Assembly (NCBI GenBank): GCA_005777235.1
Contig: SXND01000282.1
Coordinates: 60,314-124,313 of the forward strand
Source: Pseudomonadota bacterium
GTDB taxonomy: Bacteria; Tectomicrobia; Entotheonellia; Entotheonellales; Entotheonellaceae
Direction of reading: 5' to 3'
DNA length: 64,000 nucleotides
Positions within the stretch are counted from its first letter, which is position 1; each line of letters starts with the position of its first letter. Under the pieces are notes generated by a model. The model did not search any database, was not told the origin of the DNA, and was given only the letters and a program-made list of their open reading frames with translations. This document shows, piece by piece, positions 1 through 9,238 of the stretch. A program made the position numbers and the translations under genes.

Positions 1-235
1 TTGCATAGTATATCGTGTCATGAGACCAGCATGCGCAGCGCTGCCCATGGACTGCACTGTGCGGTATCCTCTGTGCCGAGGCAGGGTGCCCAAGCTGCGC
101 CACAAAGTCAAGGGGAGGAGGCCACACTGCACAGCGTGTGACCCTACATGGCACAGCTCCATACGTGCACCGCCCGGCGCCGCCTGCTATAGTGCGCCTG
201 TTGCACGGTACACACACCCTAGAGAAGGACACCCC

Positions 236-1777
236 ATGCGCTACGACACGATTATCGTCGGCGGTGGCACCGCCGGCTGCATTTTGGCAGCTCGGCTCTC
301 CGAGGATCCAGGCCGCACCGTCCTGCTCCTAGAGGCCGGACCAGATTTTCCAGACACGGCACAACTCCCAGACATGCTGAAATACGGCTGGGGCACCATC
401 AACCTGGAAGCGCGGCAAGCCGGGGCGCCGTACAACTGGTCGTTTGTCGGCACCGCCAACGCGCACCAGCCGGAACCCATGCCTGTGCCACGTGGCAAAG
501 CCACTGGCGGCACCAGCGCCATCAATGGCCAGACGTTTATCCGCGGCGCGCCGGAGGATTTTGACACCTGGGCTGCCTGGGGCAACACCGAGTGGTCGTA
601 TCAACAGGTGCTGCCGTATTTCAAAAAACTGGAGAACGACGCCGACTTCCGTGACGAGTTCCACGGCACCGACGGTCCGGTCCCGGTGCGGCGCTTTCCG
701 CGTGAGACCTGGCCGCCGATGCAAGAGGCGTTTTATCGCGCCTGCGTCAACGCCGACTTCCCCGAATACCCCGACGTACATCACCCCGAGGCCACCGGCC
801 TGAGCTTGCGGGCCGAAAACAACGTCGATGGTGTGCGCATGAGTACGGCTCTGACCTATCTCAACCCGGCCCGCCACCGGCTCAATCTCACCGTACGCCA
901 GCAGGTGCTGGTACGGCGTATTGTGTTTGACGGCAAGACGGCGATTGGGGTTGAGGTCGAGAGTGGTGGCGAGCGTTTTGTGCTGGAAGGCCAGGAGATC
1001 GTGCTGAGCGCTGGCGCCGTGGCCTCGCCGCAGCTGTTGCTGCTCTCTGGCGTTGGACCACAGGAGGCCCTAGGCGCGTTGGGGATTCCGCTGGTGCAGC
1101 ATCTGCCCGGCGTCGGGCAGAACATGCGGGATCATCCCAATGTGCAGGTGCGGCTGCGCCTGAAACCGGGCGTGCCCGAAGACGACATTGCCCGCCGGGC
1201 CGTGCGGTTGCGCTATACCGCGATGGGGTCGAGTACGCCGAACGATATGATCCTGTCGCCAGCCTCGCTCAACACGGTGCATGCCACGGGCCAGGATCCT
1301 AGCCATACGATCAACTGCGGCCTCTATCTCGCCGTGGGCGCTGGGGCGCTGGGGCTGACCTCCACCGATCCGACGGTGCAGCCGGCAATGGAGTACCGCT
1401 ATCTTGCCGACCCCTGGGACGTGCAGCGTCTGCGCGAAGCCGTGCGGCTGTGCGTGCGCCTGGTGGACGACCCGGCGTTTCAGGCCATCCTGGAGCATGT
1501 CGTCTCCCCGAGCGCGGCGGTGCTGGCCTCGGATGCGGCCCTGGATCAGTGGCTGCTGCAGAACGTCACCAGCTCATTTCACATCTCCGGCACGTGCAAG
1601 ATGGGCCTGGCGTCCGATCCCATGGCGGTGGTGGATCAACAGTGCCGTGTGCACGGGCTGACGGGCCTGCGCGTGGCCGATGCCTCGATCATGCCGGACG
1701 TGGTGCGGGCCAATACCAACGTGACGACCATGATGATTGCCGAGCGCTGTGCCGATTTTATCAAAGCCGGCCAGTAG
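236..1777 (+). CDS. GMC-family flavin oxidoreductase (choline dehydrogenase-like)
   Basis: FAD-dependent alcohol oxidoreductase of the GMC family, 513 residues. The N-terminus carries the dinucleotide-binding motif IIVGGGTAGC followed by AARLSE, ending in the ribose-binding acidic stretch LLLEAG. The first GMC signature (PRGKATGGTSAING) and the second (GAVASPQLLLLSGVGP) are both present. The C-terminal catalytic region has the first active-site His in SFHISGTCKMG and an Asn-containing RANTNVTTMM segment, with the usual terminal FAD contact region. I chose the ATG at 236 because AGAGAAGGA lies just before it and the flavin motif begins four residues in; a longer frame upstream has no family similarity. 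It is followed at 23 nt by cinA and may be cotranscribed. The alcohol substrate cannot be told from sequence. Confidence 0.9.
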   Translation: MRYDTIIVGGGTAGCILAARLSEDPGRTVLLLEAGPDFPDTAQLPDMLKYGWGTINLEARQAGAPYNWSFVGTANAHQPEPMPVPRGKATGGTSAINGQTFIRGAPEDFDTWAAWGNTEWSYQQVLPYFKKLENDADFRDEFHGTDGPVPVRRFPRETWPPMQEAFYRACVNADFPEYPDVHHPEATGLSLRAENNVDGVRMSTALTYLNPARHRLNLTVRQQVLVRRIVFDGKTAIGVEVESGGERFVLEGQEIVLSAGAVASPQLLLLSGVGPQEALGALGIPLVQHLPGVGQNMRDHPNVQVRLRLKPGVPEDDIARRAVRLRYTAMGSSTPNDMILSPASLNTVHATGQDPSHTINCGLYLAVGAGALGLTSTDPTVQPAMEYRYLADPWDVQRLREAVRLCVRLVDDPAFQAILEHVVSPSAAVLASDAALDQWLLQNVTSSFHISGTCKMGLASDPMAVVDQQCRVHGLTGLRVADASIMPDVVRANTNVTTMMIAERCADFIKAGQ

Positions 1778-1799
1778 TAAGCCCAGAAGGAGCCTCAAC

Positions 1800-3029
1800 G
1801 TGCAAGCGGAGATTTTTTCTATTGGCACCGAATTGCTCATGGGCGAGCTGCTGGACACCAACGCTGGCTGGCTGGCCGCCCGCCTGCCAGCGCTGGGCAT
1901 CCAACTGCAAGGGGTGTCCTTGATTGGGGACAGCCTGCCCATGCTGACGGAAGGTTTTCGGCGCGCCCTGCAACGCTCCGATCTGATTTTGACCACTGGG
2001 GGGCTTGGGCCGACGCAAGATGACCTCACCCGCGAGGCCATTGCCGCTACCCTCAACGAGACGCCGACGGTCGACCCCGAGGGCCTCAGCACGCTTCAGC
2101 AGAATTTCCAACAGCGTGGACGCGATATGCCTGCCGCCAACATCAAACAGGCGCACCTGATTCCGTCGGCGCAGTTCGTGCCCAATCCGCAGGGCACGGC
2201 ACCTGGCTGGTGGGTGGAGCGCGACGGCAAGATCATTGTTGCCATGCCCGGGCCACCGGCAGAGACGCATCCGATGTGGGAGAACCATGTGGCGCCGCGT
2301 CTGCGCCAGCTCGCCACTGGGGAAATTACCCTCACCCGCGCCATTAAAACCATGGGACTCTCCGAAGCGGCGGTGGATGAGACCATCGCCGAGTTCTTTG
2401 GGCGTGACAACCCGTATCTGGGCATCTACTCCAAGGCCGACGGCATTCACCTGCGCATGATCGCCCGCGCCCGTGATACGACCACGGCGCAGGCCCTGAT
2501 CACGCCAGTGGAGGAGGCCATTGTCACCCGGCTGGCACCATATGTCTGGGGCTACGATACGGACACCCCTGAGCAAGCAGTCGGGGCGCTCTTAACCGCG
2601 CAGTCCTTGACCCTGGCAACGATGGAGTGCTGTACGGGCGGGTATCTGGTCAACAGTCTGACCGAAGTGCCCCATAGCGCCACATATTACCAAGGCGGGG
2701 CGGTGGTGCACAGTCCGACCACGGCCATAGCCCACGGCGTGCCGGCAGCGGTCCTCCAGCAGTACGGTGTGGTCAGCCAGGAGAGTGCCACAGCCATGGC
2801 GCAGGCGATCCGTGCCCAGCTTGGCGCGGACATTGGTATTGGCGTGACCGGGGTGCTCGGACCGGGCACGATGGAAGCGAAGCCCGTCGGGCTGGCGTAT
2901 GTCGCCATCGTGATGGCCAATCATGCGGTCCACACGCAGGAAATCCGCGTACCGGCACGGCGCGTTACTATCAAACGGCGTGTGTCCAACACGGCACTGA
3001 TCGAGCTGTGCAAGCTGTTGCGAGGCTAA
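1800..3029 (+). CDS. cinA: CinA-like protein (MoaB/Mog-like domain plus PncC-type amidase domain)
   Basis: Two-domain CinA protein, 409 residues, about the usual length. The N-terminal MoaB/Mog-like domain has EIFSIGTELLMGELLDTN and the TTGGLGPTQDDLTRE loop. The C-terminal domain is the nicotinamide-nucleotide amidohydrolase (PncC) type: TMECCTGGYLVNSLTEVP corresponds to the family's ESCTGG-LL-LT motif, with Glu and the second Cys conserved in position. Members recycle the pyridine nucleotide by-product NMN and/or hydrolyse ADP-ribose. The start is a GTG at 1800, 9 nt after AGAAGGAG; the frame opens earlier inside the GMC gene but without a ribosome site. A second protein with only the N-terminal domain is encoded at 39778-40506. 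Confidence 0.9.
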   Translation: MQAEIFSIGTELLMGELLDTNAGWLAARLPALGIQLQGVSLIGDSLPMLTEGFRRALQRSDLILTTGGLGPTQDDLTREAIAATLNETPTVDPEGLSTLQQNFQQRGRDMPAANIKQAHLIPSAQFVPNPQGTAPGWWVERDGKIIVAMPGPPAETHPMWENHVAPRLRQLATGEITLTRAIKTMGLSEAAVDETIAEFFGRDNPYLGIYSKADGIHLRMIARARDTTTAQALITPVEEAIVTRLAPYVWGYDTDTPEQAVGALLTAQSLTLATMECCTGGYLVNSLTEVPHSATYYQGGAVVHSPTTAIAHGVPAAVLQQYGVVSQESATAMAQAIRAQLGADIGIGVTGVLGPGTMEAKPVGLAYVAIVMANHAVHTQEIRVPARRVTIKRRVSNTALIELCKLLRG

Positions 3030-3114
3030 CACCAACCCAGGACTATAGAAAGCCTCTCGCGCCAATCCCAGCGGCTACTCTGGCGCTCTACGATCGCCAC
3101 GGAGAACGGTGTGC

Positions 3115-3560
3115 ATAGATTTCTACGCGGTGCTGGATCAAGTCCTCGCGTTGCTCCAACAGCGTGGATTGCTCCGCCGTCGGTCAGACCACTCACCTGG
3201 CGGAGCGCATGGAGCAGTTGGCGCTTCCAGGGACAATTCGCCTGCCGGTAGGTACCCTGGCGACTCATTGAGGGCCTGGTACGGGTGAGAGCGCTTGGAC
3301 CCATGCCAGAGCGAGGCTTACCAGAACCCGTCGAGGTGTTTGAATTGCTCGGGCCTACGTCGGTGTGTCGTCGCCTCCAGGCGACCGCAGCGCGTGGCTT
3401 GACGCGTTTTGTCGGACGTGACCAGGACATGGCGACGCTGACCGACGTGCTGGCGCAGGCCTCCCATGGGCAGGGCCAGCTTGTGGCTCTAGGGGGTGAG
3501 GCCGGGGTGGGACCACGTCTCCTAGGGGCCGGGCTTGGAGCCTATCCCTGGAGGCTCTAA
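3115..3560 (+). pseudogene. relic of a class III adenylate cyclase / AAA-ATPase regulator
   Basis: Three blocks in three reading frames match successive parts of the large cyclase-AAA-TPR regulators. From 3115, an opening IDFYAVLDQVLALLQQRG matches their usual N-terminus, with ATA in place of the start codon. From 3185, TTHLAERMEQLALPG matches the end of the cyclase domain. From 3270, in a further frame, VRALGPMPERGLPEPVEVFEL and TRFVGRDQDMATL lead up to a broken Walker A (GEAGVG followed by PRLL instead of KSRL), after which the frame ends. The parts between the blocks, including the catalytic cyclase core and all of the ATPase/TPR region, are gone. The family assignment rests on recalled family sequence and not on an alignment. 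This relic accounts for most of the gap between cinA and the LLM gene. Confidence 0.75.
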
Positions 3561-3588
3561 GTCCGGCTGCGTTGCAGGGGAGAGGCTC

Positions 3589-4701
3589 TTACTTGAAGTG
3601 TGGGATCACCTGCTCCGCAAACAGGCGCAAGGCGGGGGCGACTTCCTCATACGACAGGCCGCCAATATCCATGTAACACAGGAAATGCGTCACATGCCGG
3701 GCCTGCAACTCGCGGAGCGTGGCGATGACTTGCGCCGGTGAACCAATCGCGCCCATGGCTTCCGCACCACGGCGCTGGACCAGTTCGGGATCAATGAAAG
3801 GATCACGCGCGTAGTGCTCATAGCCACGCAGCCCACCCGCTAGGGCCAGGGTCGATACCGGCGTGCGCAGATACGTAGCCAGATCCCCAGCCCAGCGCAA
3901 CCGCGGGGCTAACAGGGCGTGCGCGTCTTCAGCACGCGGCGTGACGTAGGTATTACGCACCGCCACGACGGTGATGTCGTCTGCCGGCACGCCCCTGGCC
4001 AACATGCTGGAGCGATACAGCGTGATCAGATTCTCGTCCGCCTCGGGGGCGGCTGGGAAGAAGGTACTGCCGATGGTCACAATGCCCCAGCCATGCTGCA
4101 CAGCCAACGCGACCGACTCCGGGCTATGGGTCACGGCCATCCAGATGGGCGGGTGCGGCTGTTGCCACGGCCTGGGGACCACCATGACCTCTGGAATCGT
4201 ATAAAATTTCCCTTCGTACGCCACCCGCTCCTGGCTCCACGCTTTGACGGCAATGTCCATGCCCTCGACAAAACGGGTCCGCGATTCGGCGATGTCCAGG
4301 CCATAGGCATCAAACTCCTGCTTTTGATACCCGCGCCCGACGGCGACGATCAGGCGTCCCTCGCTGATGATATCGAGGGTGGCGAGATCCTGAGCCAAGC
4401 GCAGCGGGTGATACCACGGCACGATGCTACACGACACGCCAACCTGCACCCGGTGTGTCTTGGCCGCAATCGCCGCCAGGAGGGTGTGCGGTGCGCTAAT
4501 GGTACTGTGCTCGCTGAAGGCATGTTCGGCGATCCACACGGAGTCAAAGCCCAGCGTCTCGGCGAGTTGCGCGCCGCGCAGGATGTCGTGATGCACCTGG
4601 GCATCCGTACGGGAGATGGGATTGGGGTTCACTTGCTGGCCATTCGCATACTGTTCGTGGACCAGTGGGCGTTGTCCGACGAAAAAACAGCCAAAGTGCA
4701 T
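3589..4701 (-). CDS. LLM class flavin-dependent oxidoreductase (luciferase-like monooxygenase)
   Basis: Bacterial luciferase-like TIM-barrel protein, 370 residues, that would use FMNH2 or F420 as cofactor. Recognisable segments are MHFGCFFVGQRP at the start, ETLGFDSVWIAEHAF, the SCSIVPWYHPLRLAQDLATLD strand-helix unit, GRLIVAVGRGY, and the C-terminal GSPAQVIATLREL that follows the barrel in this family. The start at 4701 is preceded by GAAGGAGACACC on the minus strand; an upstream in-frame start has no ribosome site. It stands alone between a pseudogene and a divergent operon. LLM proteins act on very varied substrates, and none can be named here. A second, more distant LLM gene lies at 29094. 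Confidence 0.87.
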   Translation of the reverse strand: MHFGCFFVGQRPLVHEQYANGQQVNPNPISRTDAQVHHDILRGAQLAETLGFDSVWIAEHAFSEHSTISAPHTLLAAIAAKTHRVQVGVSCSIVPWYHPLRLAQDLATLDIISEGRLIVAVGRGYQKQEFDAYGLDIAESRTRFVEGMDIAVKAWSQERVAYEGKFYTIPEVMVVPRPWQQPHPPIWMAVTHSPESVALAVQHGWGIVTIGSTFFPAAPEADENLITLYRSSMLARGVPADDITVVAVRNTYVTPRAEDAHALLAPRLRWAGDLATYLRTPVSTLALAGGLRGYEHYARDPFIDPELVQRRGAEAMGAIGSPAQVIATLRELQARHVTHFLCYMDIGGLSYEEVAPALRLFAEQVIPHFK

Positions 4702-4965
4702 GGTGTCTCCTTCACAGAGGGACTGGTGTACCCGCGTGCGCGCTCCTAGGCCTGCGGCGAGCAACGGCAATTCTGCAGGGCGGCCTGCAGAGCAGTTGTC
4801 CTCGCGAGGTCGAGTATGATAGTCTCACATCCTCGGATGGACGGCATGGCCAGGATGGACGGGGCGCCTATCTCGTCTGGGGCTGCCATGGTACGTCTGG
4901 CCGTCAGTGTAGCGTACCACGTGCGCCCACAGCAACCATTGCCCACCCCAATAGGAGGCCATGCC

Positions 4966-6108
4966 ATGGCATCTGTTGCACGCGACAAAGCGCTGGTCGT
5001 CATGCATCTCAACGGTGGTAACGACTGTCTCGACACCGTTGTGCCCTACACCAATGGGCTGTACTACGACTTTCGCCCCACCATCAAGATTGCCCCCGAG
5101 GATGTCCTCCCCATCAACGATACCCTGGGATTTCACCCCAGTATGGGGCCCATCAAAAGCCTGTGGGACGCGGGGCATGTGGCCGTGGTCAACGGTATCG
5201 GTTATCCACACCCCGATCGCTCACACTTCCGCTCCCTAGATATTTGGCACACGGCCGAGCCAGAGAGAATTGGCCGGGAAGGCTGGTTGGGCCGGGCTAT
5301 CCGTGACCTCGATCCCAAGGGAGACAACGTCCTGACCGGCGTCAACTTTGGGCGCGGTTTGCCCCGCGCTCTCGGCTGCCAAGGCGTCCCGGTCGCCTCG
5401 GTGGGTAACCTGGACACCTACGGCCTCTTCCCAGAACTCCAGGAGACGCAGGCGCGCCAAATGGCCCTCGACACCTTTGCCAAGATGTACGGCAATGCGG
5501 CGGGCCAGGATGTGGTCAAAGGCTTCTTGGGGCAGACAGCCTCGTATGCCCTGCAAGGCGCCGATAGGCTGCGCACGGCCCCAGCGCACTATACCTCGAC
5601 CGTGACCTATGCGAACAACGCCATTGCCACCAATCTCAAGAGCATGGCCCAGGTGCTGTGCGCCGACCTCGGCACGCGGATTTGCTACACGCAGCACGCC
5701 AGTTTTGATACCCACGCCGGCGAGTTAGCGACCCACGCCAAGCTGTGGCAGGAAGTGTCGGGCGCGGTGGGGAGTTTTATGGAGGATATGCGGCAACACG
5801 GTCGGGCCGACGAGGTCGTGCTGTTGATCTTCTCCGAGTTTGGGCGACGTATCCGCGATAACGGCTCTGGCACCGACCACGGCTCTGGCGGAGTGGCCTT
5901 TGTCATCGGCGATGCGGTCCACGGCGGCCTCTACGGCGCGTATCCGTCTTTGCGACTCGCAGAGCAGCTCGAAGGGGATTTGCACTTTAATAACGACTTC
6001 CGTTGTACCTACACCACGTTGCTGGAGCAATGGCTGGGCCTGGAAGCTGCCCCCATTGTCAATGGCCAGTTCGAATCCTTTACCTACCTGACGCCAGCGG
6101 CAGCGTAA
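4966..6108 (+). CDS. DUF1501 family protein
   Basis: Member of the DUF1501 family (380 residues), alkaline-phosphatase-superfamily-like proteins almost always encoded next to a DUF1800 protein, as here. Typical segments are VVMHLNGGNDCLDTVVPY, HFRSLDIWHTAEP, QHASFDTHA and SEFGRRIRDNGSGTDHGSG, which contains the expected metal-type acidic and His residues. The ATG at 4966 has AGGAGG upstream. With that start there is no Tat signal peptide, although most family members have one; the longer frame from 4816 adds no twin-arginine motif either. It is the first gene of a four-gene run to 9177. Biochemical function of the family is not established. Confidence 0.9.
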   Translation: MASVARDKALVVMHLNGGNDCLDTVVPYTNGLYYDFRPTIKIAPEDVLPINDTLGFHPSMGPIKSLWDAGHVAVVNGIGYPHPDRSHFRSLDIWHTAEPERIGREGWLGRAIRDLDPKGDNVLTGVNFGRGLPRALGCQGVPVASVGNLDTYGLFPELQETQARQMALDTFAKMYGNAAGQDVVKGFLGQTASYALQGADRLRTAPAHYTSTVTYANNAIATNLKSMAQVLCADLGTRICYTQHASFDTHAGELATHAKLWQEVSGAVGSFMEDMRQHGRADEVVLLIFSEFGRRIRDNGSGTDHGSGGVAFVIGDAVHGGLYGAYPSLRLAEQLEGDLHFNNDFRCTYTTLLEQWLGLEAAPIVNGQFESFTYLTPAAA

Positions 6109-6129
6109 CATCAGAGCAAAGGGGACGTT

Positions 6130-7545
6130 ATGCCACTCCCAGACCGCACGCTTATGGCCCATTTACTGCGCCGCGCCGGTTTTGGCGCCACCTGTGACAC
6201 CCTGGACGCCTACACGGCGCGAGGCTATGAGTCGGTGGTGGAGGAACTCCTCCACCCCAGCGACCCACAGGCCATGCCGGATGATCTCATCCGGCGCTAC
6301 CATGTCGATCAGTCGGAGTTACGCCAGCTTGATGCTGCTGGCGCCACCTGGCTGTATCGCATGATCACCACCCACTGTCCGCTCGAAGAAAAGATGGCAC
6401 TCTTCTGGCACAGCCTGTTTGCCACCGGCTACGCCAAGCTCAATCAGGCGCGCGCCTTGCTCAATCAGATTGACATGTTCCGGCGCTACGGTCTCGGGCG
6501 TTTCGATACGTTGCTGCTGGAGTTGTCCAAAGACCCCGCCATGTTGCTCTGGCTCGACAATAACACCAACCACCTGGGCGCCATCAACGAGAATTATGGG
6601 CGGGAATTGTTAGAGCTGTTTTCGATGGGGATTGGCAACTATAGCGAGCATGACATTAAGGAATGTGCGCGCGCTTTCACCGGCTGGACGCTGGGGAACG
6701 CCGAGTACATGGCCATGCGCGCCAGCAAGGATTCCATCTGGCCCTACGGGCGGATTGCCTGGCACTTCGACTACCGCGAGACGGACCATGACCATGACGA
6801 AAAAACCTTCCTGGGCGAAACCGGCAGGTTGAACGGCGAGGACATCATTGCCATTATTGCCCGGCAAGAGTCCACCGCCCGCTTTCTGAGCACCCGCCTG
6901 TTCCAGTTCTTCGCCGCCGACGAGGTGGACGAAGCGGGCCAGCAGACCATTGCAGCCATGATGCGCGCCTACTTTGACTCACAGTACGAGATACGCGCCG
7001 TCCTGCGCACGCTGTTTTACTCCCCCTACTTCACCTCCGAACGCGCCCACTACGCCCGGGTAAAGGGGCCGACTGAACTGCTCGTTGGGGCCATTCGTCT
7101 GGCCGGGAGCTATCACACCCCAACGCTGGGAGCGCATCAGCTGGCCTATCAGACGTTATACATGGGGCAGGGCCTCCTGCAACCGCCTTCGGTCGAGGGC
7201 TGGCACGAGGGCATCGAGTGGATCGATAGCGGTGCGCTGGTGGAGCGCATCAACTTCATTGCCAAGGAGTTGAGCAATGTGCGCAATCCGGGGGTGCGGA
7301 CCATCATTGACCGGCTCGCCACCGTGTCCGGCGGGGTGTTGACCCCAGCGCAACTGGTGCAGCACTGTCTCGACATGCTGGGGCTCTTGACGGTTGACGC
7401 CGAGACCACCGAGGCCCTGGTGGCCTTTGCCGCAGCAGAGGGCGTGTTGGATCTCACCGACCATCAGCCCGGCGATGCGGCCGAGCAGCGTGTGGGCCAT
7501 CTGCTGCGTTTGATGGCGTCAACGCGGGAATTTCAGCTCGCGTAA
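6130..7545 (+). CDS. DUF1800 family protein
   Basis: DUF1800 protein, 471 residues, partner of the DUF1501 protein ending 21 nt upstream. It opens with MAHLLRRAGFGAT, the usual family start, and contains EEKMALFWHSLFATG, NENYGRELLELFSMGIG, ARAFTGW and the C-terminal PSVEGWHEG motif, all hallmarks of the family. AAGGGGA lies before the ATG. No signal peptide or membrane segment is evident. DUF1800/DUF1501 pairs are common in Planctomycetes, Proteobacteria and environmental bacteria, and their joint role is unknown. Confidence 0.92.
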   Translation: MPLPDRTLMAHLLRRAGFGATCDTLDAYTARGYESVVEELLHPSDPQAMPDDLIRRYHVDQSELRQLDAAGATWLYRMITTHCPLEEKMALFWHSLFATGYAKLNQARALLNQIDMFRRYGLGRFDTLLLELSKDPAMLLWLDNNTNHLGAINENYGRELLELFSMGIGNYSEHDIKECARAFTGWTLGNAEYMAMRASKDSIWPYGRIAWHFDYRETDHDHDEKTFLGETGRLNGEDIIAIIARQESTARFLSTRLFQFFAADEVDEAGQQTIAAMMRAYFDSQYEIRAVLRTLFYSPYFTSERAHYARVKGPTELLVGAIRLAGSYHTPTLGAHQLAYQTLYMGQGLLQPPSVEGWHEGIEWIDSGALVERINFIAKELSNVRNPGVRTIIDRLATVSGGVLTPAQLVQHCLDMLGLLTVDAETTEALVAFAAAEGVLDLTDHQPGDAAEQRVGHLLRLMASTREFQLA

Positions 7546-7575
7546 CGCGCCTATACCATCTGAGAGGGGACAGAC

Positions 7576-8610
7576 GTGCGTACACAGGTCGCGGCACCAG
7601 GTATCACCTTGCAATACGTCAAAACCATCGGCATTGTGAATAACGGTTACAATGGGCGTGGCTTTGCCAACCCGTATGCCGTGGCCGTGAGTCGGGATGG
7701 GCGCATTTTTGTCCTCAATCGCTGTGACCCGGCCCGGGCCTCGGCCATTCGGGTCGGTATCTGCACGCTAGACGAGGCGTATCTCGGCGAGTTCGGTAAA
7801 GGCTTTGGCACTGGCGATGGGCAATTCGCCTGGCCGGTGGCGATGGCGTTTGACAGTCAGGAACGTCTCTACATCACGGACGAGTATCATCACCGTATTT
7901 CCGTGTTTGACACCGCCGGCACCTTCCTGGGCAAATGGGGTACGCCAGGCCGGGCCGCGGGCGAACTCAACGGGCCGGCCGGCATCGCCATTGATGGCTC
8001 CGACCACGTCTACATTGTGGATCAGCACAATAATCGGGTGCAGAAGTTTACGACGGATGGCCGCTTCCTCTTGCAATGGGGCGAAGCCGGCAGCGCTGAG
8101 GGGCAATTCAACTTGCCCTGGGGGGTGGCGGTGGATACCCAGGGGCAGGTGTATGTGGCGGACTGGCGCAATGACCGCATCCAGCACTTCACCGCCGAGG
8201 GACAGTTTATCGCGGCGTACGGTGTGTCTGGGCAAGAGGAAGGCCAGTTGCATCGTCCGTCAGGTGTGGCAGTTGATGCCGAGGGCTACATCTATGTGGC
8301 CGACTGGGGCAATGAACGCGTGCAGGTCTTTGGGCCAGACGGCAGTTTTCAGATGCTCCTGCGCGGGCAGGCCACCCTCTCCAAATGGGCGGAGGAGTAT
8401 TTTGCCGCCAATCCAGAAGAATGGCAGGTGCGGACGATCTCAGACCTCACACCAGCCTTGCCGGCGCACCTGAACACCCCGTATCACGTCTCGTCACAGA
8501 CAGAACCCTATTTCTGGGGTCCAGTGGCCGTGACGCTGGACCACGAACAGCGTCTGTACGTCCCGGAGACCAACCGGCACCGCGTACAGATTTATCAGAA
8601 GCGCTTGTAG
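7576..8610 (+). CDS. NHL-repeat beta-propeller protein
   Basis: 344-residue protein made of repeated NHL blades: PVAMAFDSQERLYITDEYHHRISVFD, PAGIAIDGSDHVYIVDQHNNRVQKF, PWGVAVDTQGQVYVADWRNDRIQHF and PSGVAVDAEGYIYVADWGNERVQVF units follow one another (each quoted here in pieces of one blade), with G(T/E)xGxxxGQFxxP linkers. Five to six blades fit a closed propeller. Start is GTG at 7576 after GAGAGGGGA. There is no signal peptide, so it is probably cytoplasmic or exported by an unrecognised route. It is third in the DUF1501-DUF1800 run. A second NHL protein with a different repeat type lies at 10178-11206. Its binding partner is unknown. Confidence 0.85.
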   Translation: MRTQVAAPGITLQYVKTIGIVNNGYNGRGFANPYAVAVSRDGRIFVLNRCDPARASAIRVGICTLDEAYLGEFGKGFGTGDGQFAWPVAMAFDSQERLYITDEYHHRISVFDTAGTFLGKWGTPGRAAGELNGPAGIAIDGSDHVYIVDQHNNRVQKFTTDGRFLLQWGEAGSAEGQFNLPWGVAVDTQGQVYVADWRNDRIQHFTAEGQFIAAYGVSGQEEGQLHRPSGVAVDAEGYIYVADWGNERVQVFGPDGSFQMLLRGQATLSKWAEEYFAANPEEWQVRTISDLTPALPAHLNTPYHVSSQTEPYFWGPVAVTLDHEQRLYVPETNRHRVQIYQKRL

Positions 8611-8640
8611 AACCAGGGTGAGCACGAAAGGATCCATGGC

Positions 8641-9177
8641 ATGCCGTCGCAACCCACATCGCCAGCGCCCATTCCGGAGCGTCATCCACTCCGTCAGCTG
8701 TTCCATAGCCTCACTGAAGCCAGCTTTGCACAAATAGGATATACTGATCCAGAATTGACGGTCTATGTCACCGGGCTGTTGGTGGATTTTACGCACATCG
8801 ACCATCTCTACCGTGTGCGCGACGCGCAGGGGCGGCGCATCGAGCATCTGGTGGATTTGCGTCTCGAAAGCCAACGCGGCGATCAGACCCACGCCCGTGC
8901 CACGCAGAAACACCTCGGCGATTACGCCCTGTTTATCGTGGGGATGTTTCCCGAGAGTTTGCAGCGCCATCGCCGCCCTGTGAGCGCGGAATACTACATT
9001 GCGCAGGGGAAGCAAGCCTATGCGACCGTCTCGACCATGGATGGACTCCGCCCCACAGCGGCTTTGTTCCGCAAGCTGTCCGCCCAGTTTGAGACCTGCG
9101 TGTGTGCCTTACACATCGAGAAGGACTGGCTCCAGGATGAGTTCTATCAATATCTGATGCGCCAGATGTCCTCCTGA
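8641..9177 (+). CDS. conserved-looking protein of unknown function
   Basis: 178-residue soluble protein that I do not recognise. The N-terminus is RHPLRQLFHSLTEASF, followed by a beta-rich YVTGLLVDFTHIDHLYRV segment, then mostly helical sequence with HLGDYALFIVGMFPESL and VSAEYYIAQGKQAY. The C-terminal half ends in a helix with Trp and several acidic residues. No signal peptide, membrane segment or metal motif is visible. The ATG at 8641 follows GAAAGGATCC; codon use matches its neighbours. It closes the run of four co-directional genes begun by DUF1501, so it may work with them. Confidence 0.75.
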   Translation: MPSQPTSPAPIPERHPLRQLFHSLTEASFAQIGYTDPELTVYVTGLLVDFTHIDHLYRVRDAQGRRIEHLVDLRLESQRGDQTHARATQKHLGDYALFIVGMFPESLQRHRRPVSAEYYIAQGKQAYATVSTMDGLRPTAALFRKLSAQFETCVCALHIEKDWLQDEFYQYLMRQMSS

Positions 9178-9194
9178 GGACACCTGAAGCCCGC

Positions 9195-9230
9195 CCTGGT
9201 AGGGGTTCCGGCGCTGGTGCCCCTACCGGG
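9195..9230. terminator. hairpin between convergent genes
   Basis: An 11-bp stem (core GGTAGGGG and CCCCTACC) with a 14-nt loop lies in the 61-bp gap between the convergent unknown gene and the SDR gene. There is no T tract on either side, so termination is inferred from position and stem strength. Confidence 0.5.
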
Positions 9231-9238
9231 AGAGGATC

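Noticed and set aside
6060..6090. tRNA-like GTTCGAATCC sequence
   Set aside because: It lies inside the DUF1501 gene and cannot be extended to a cloverleaf; no tRNA was found in the window.
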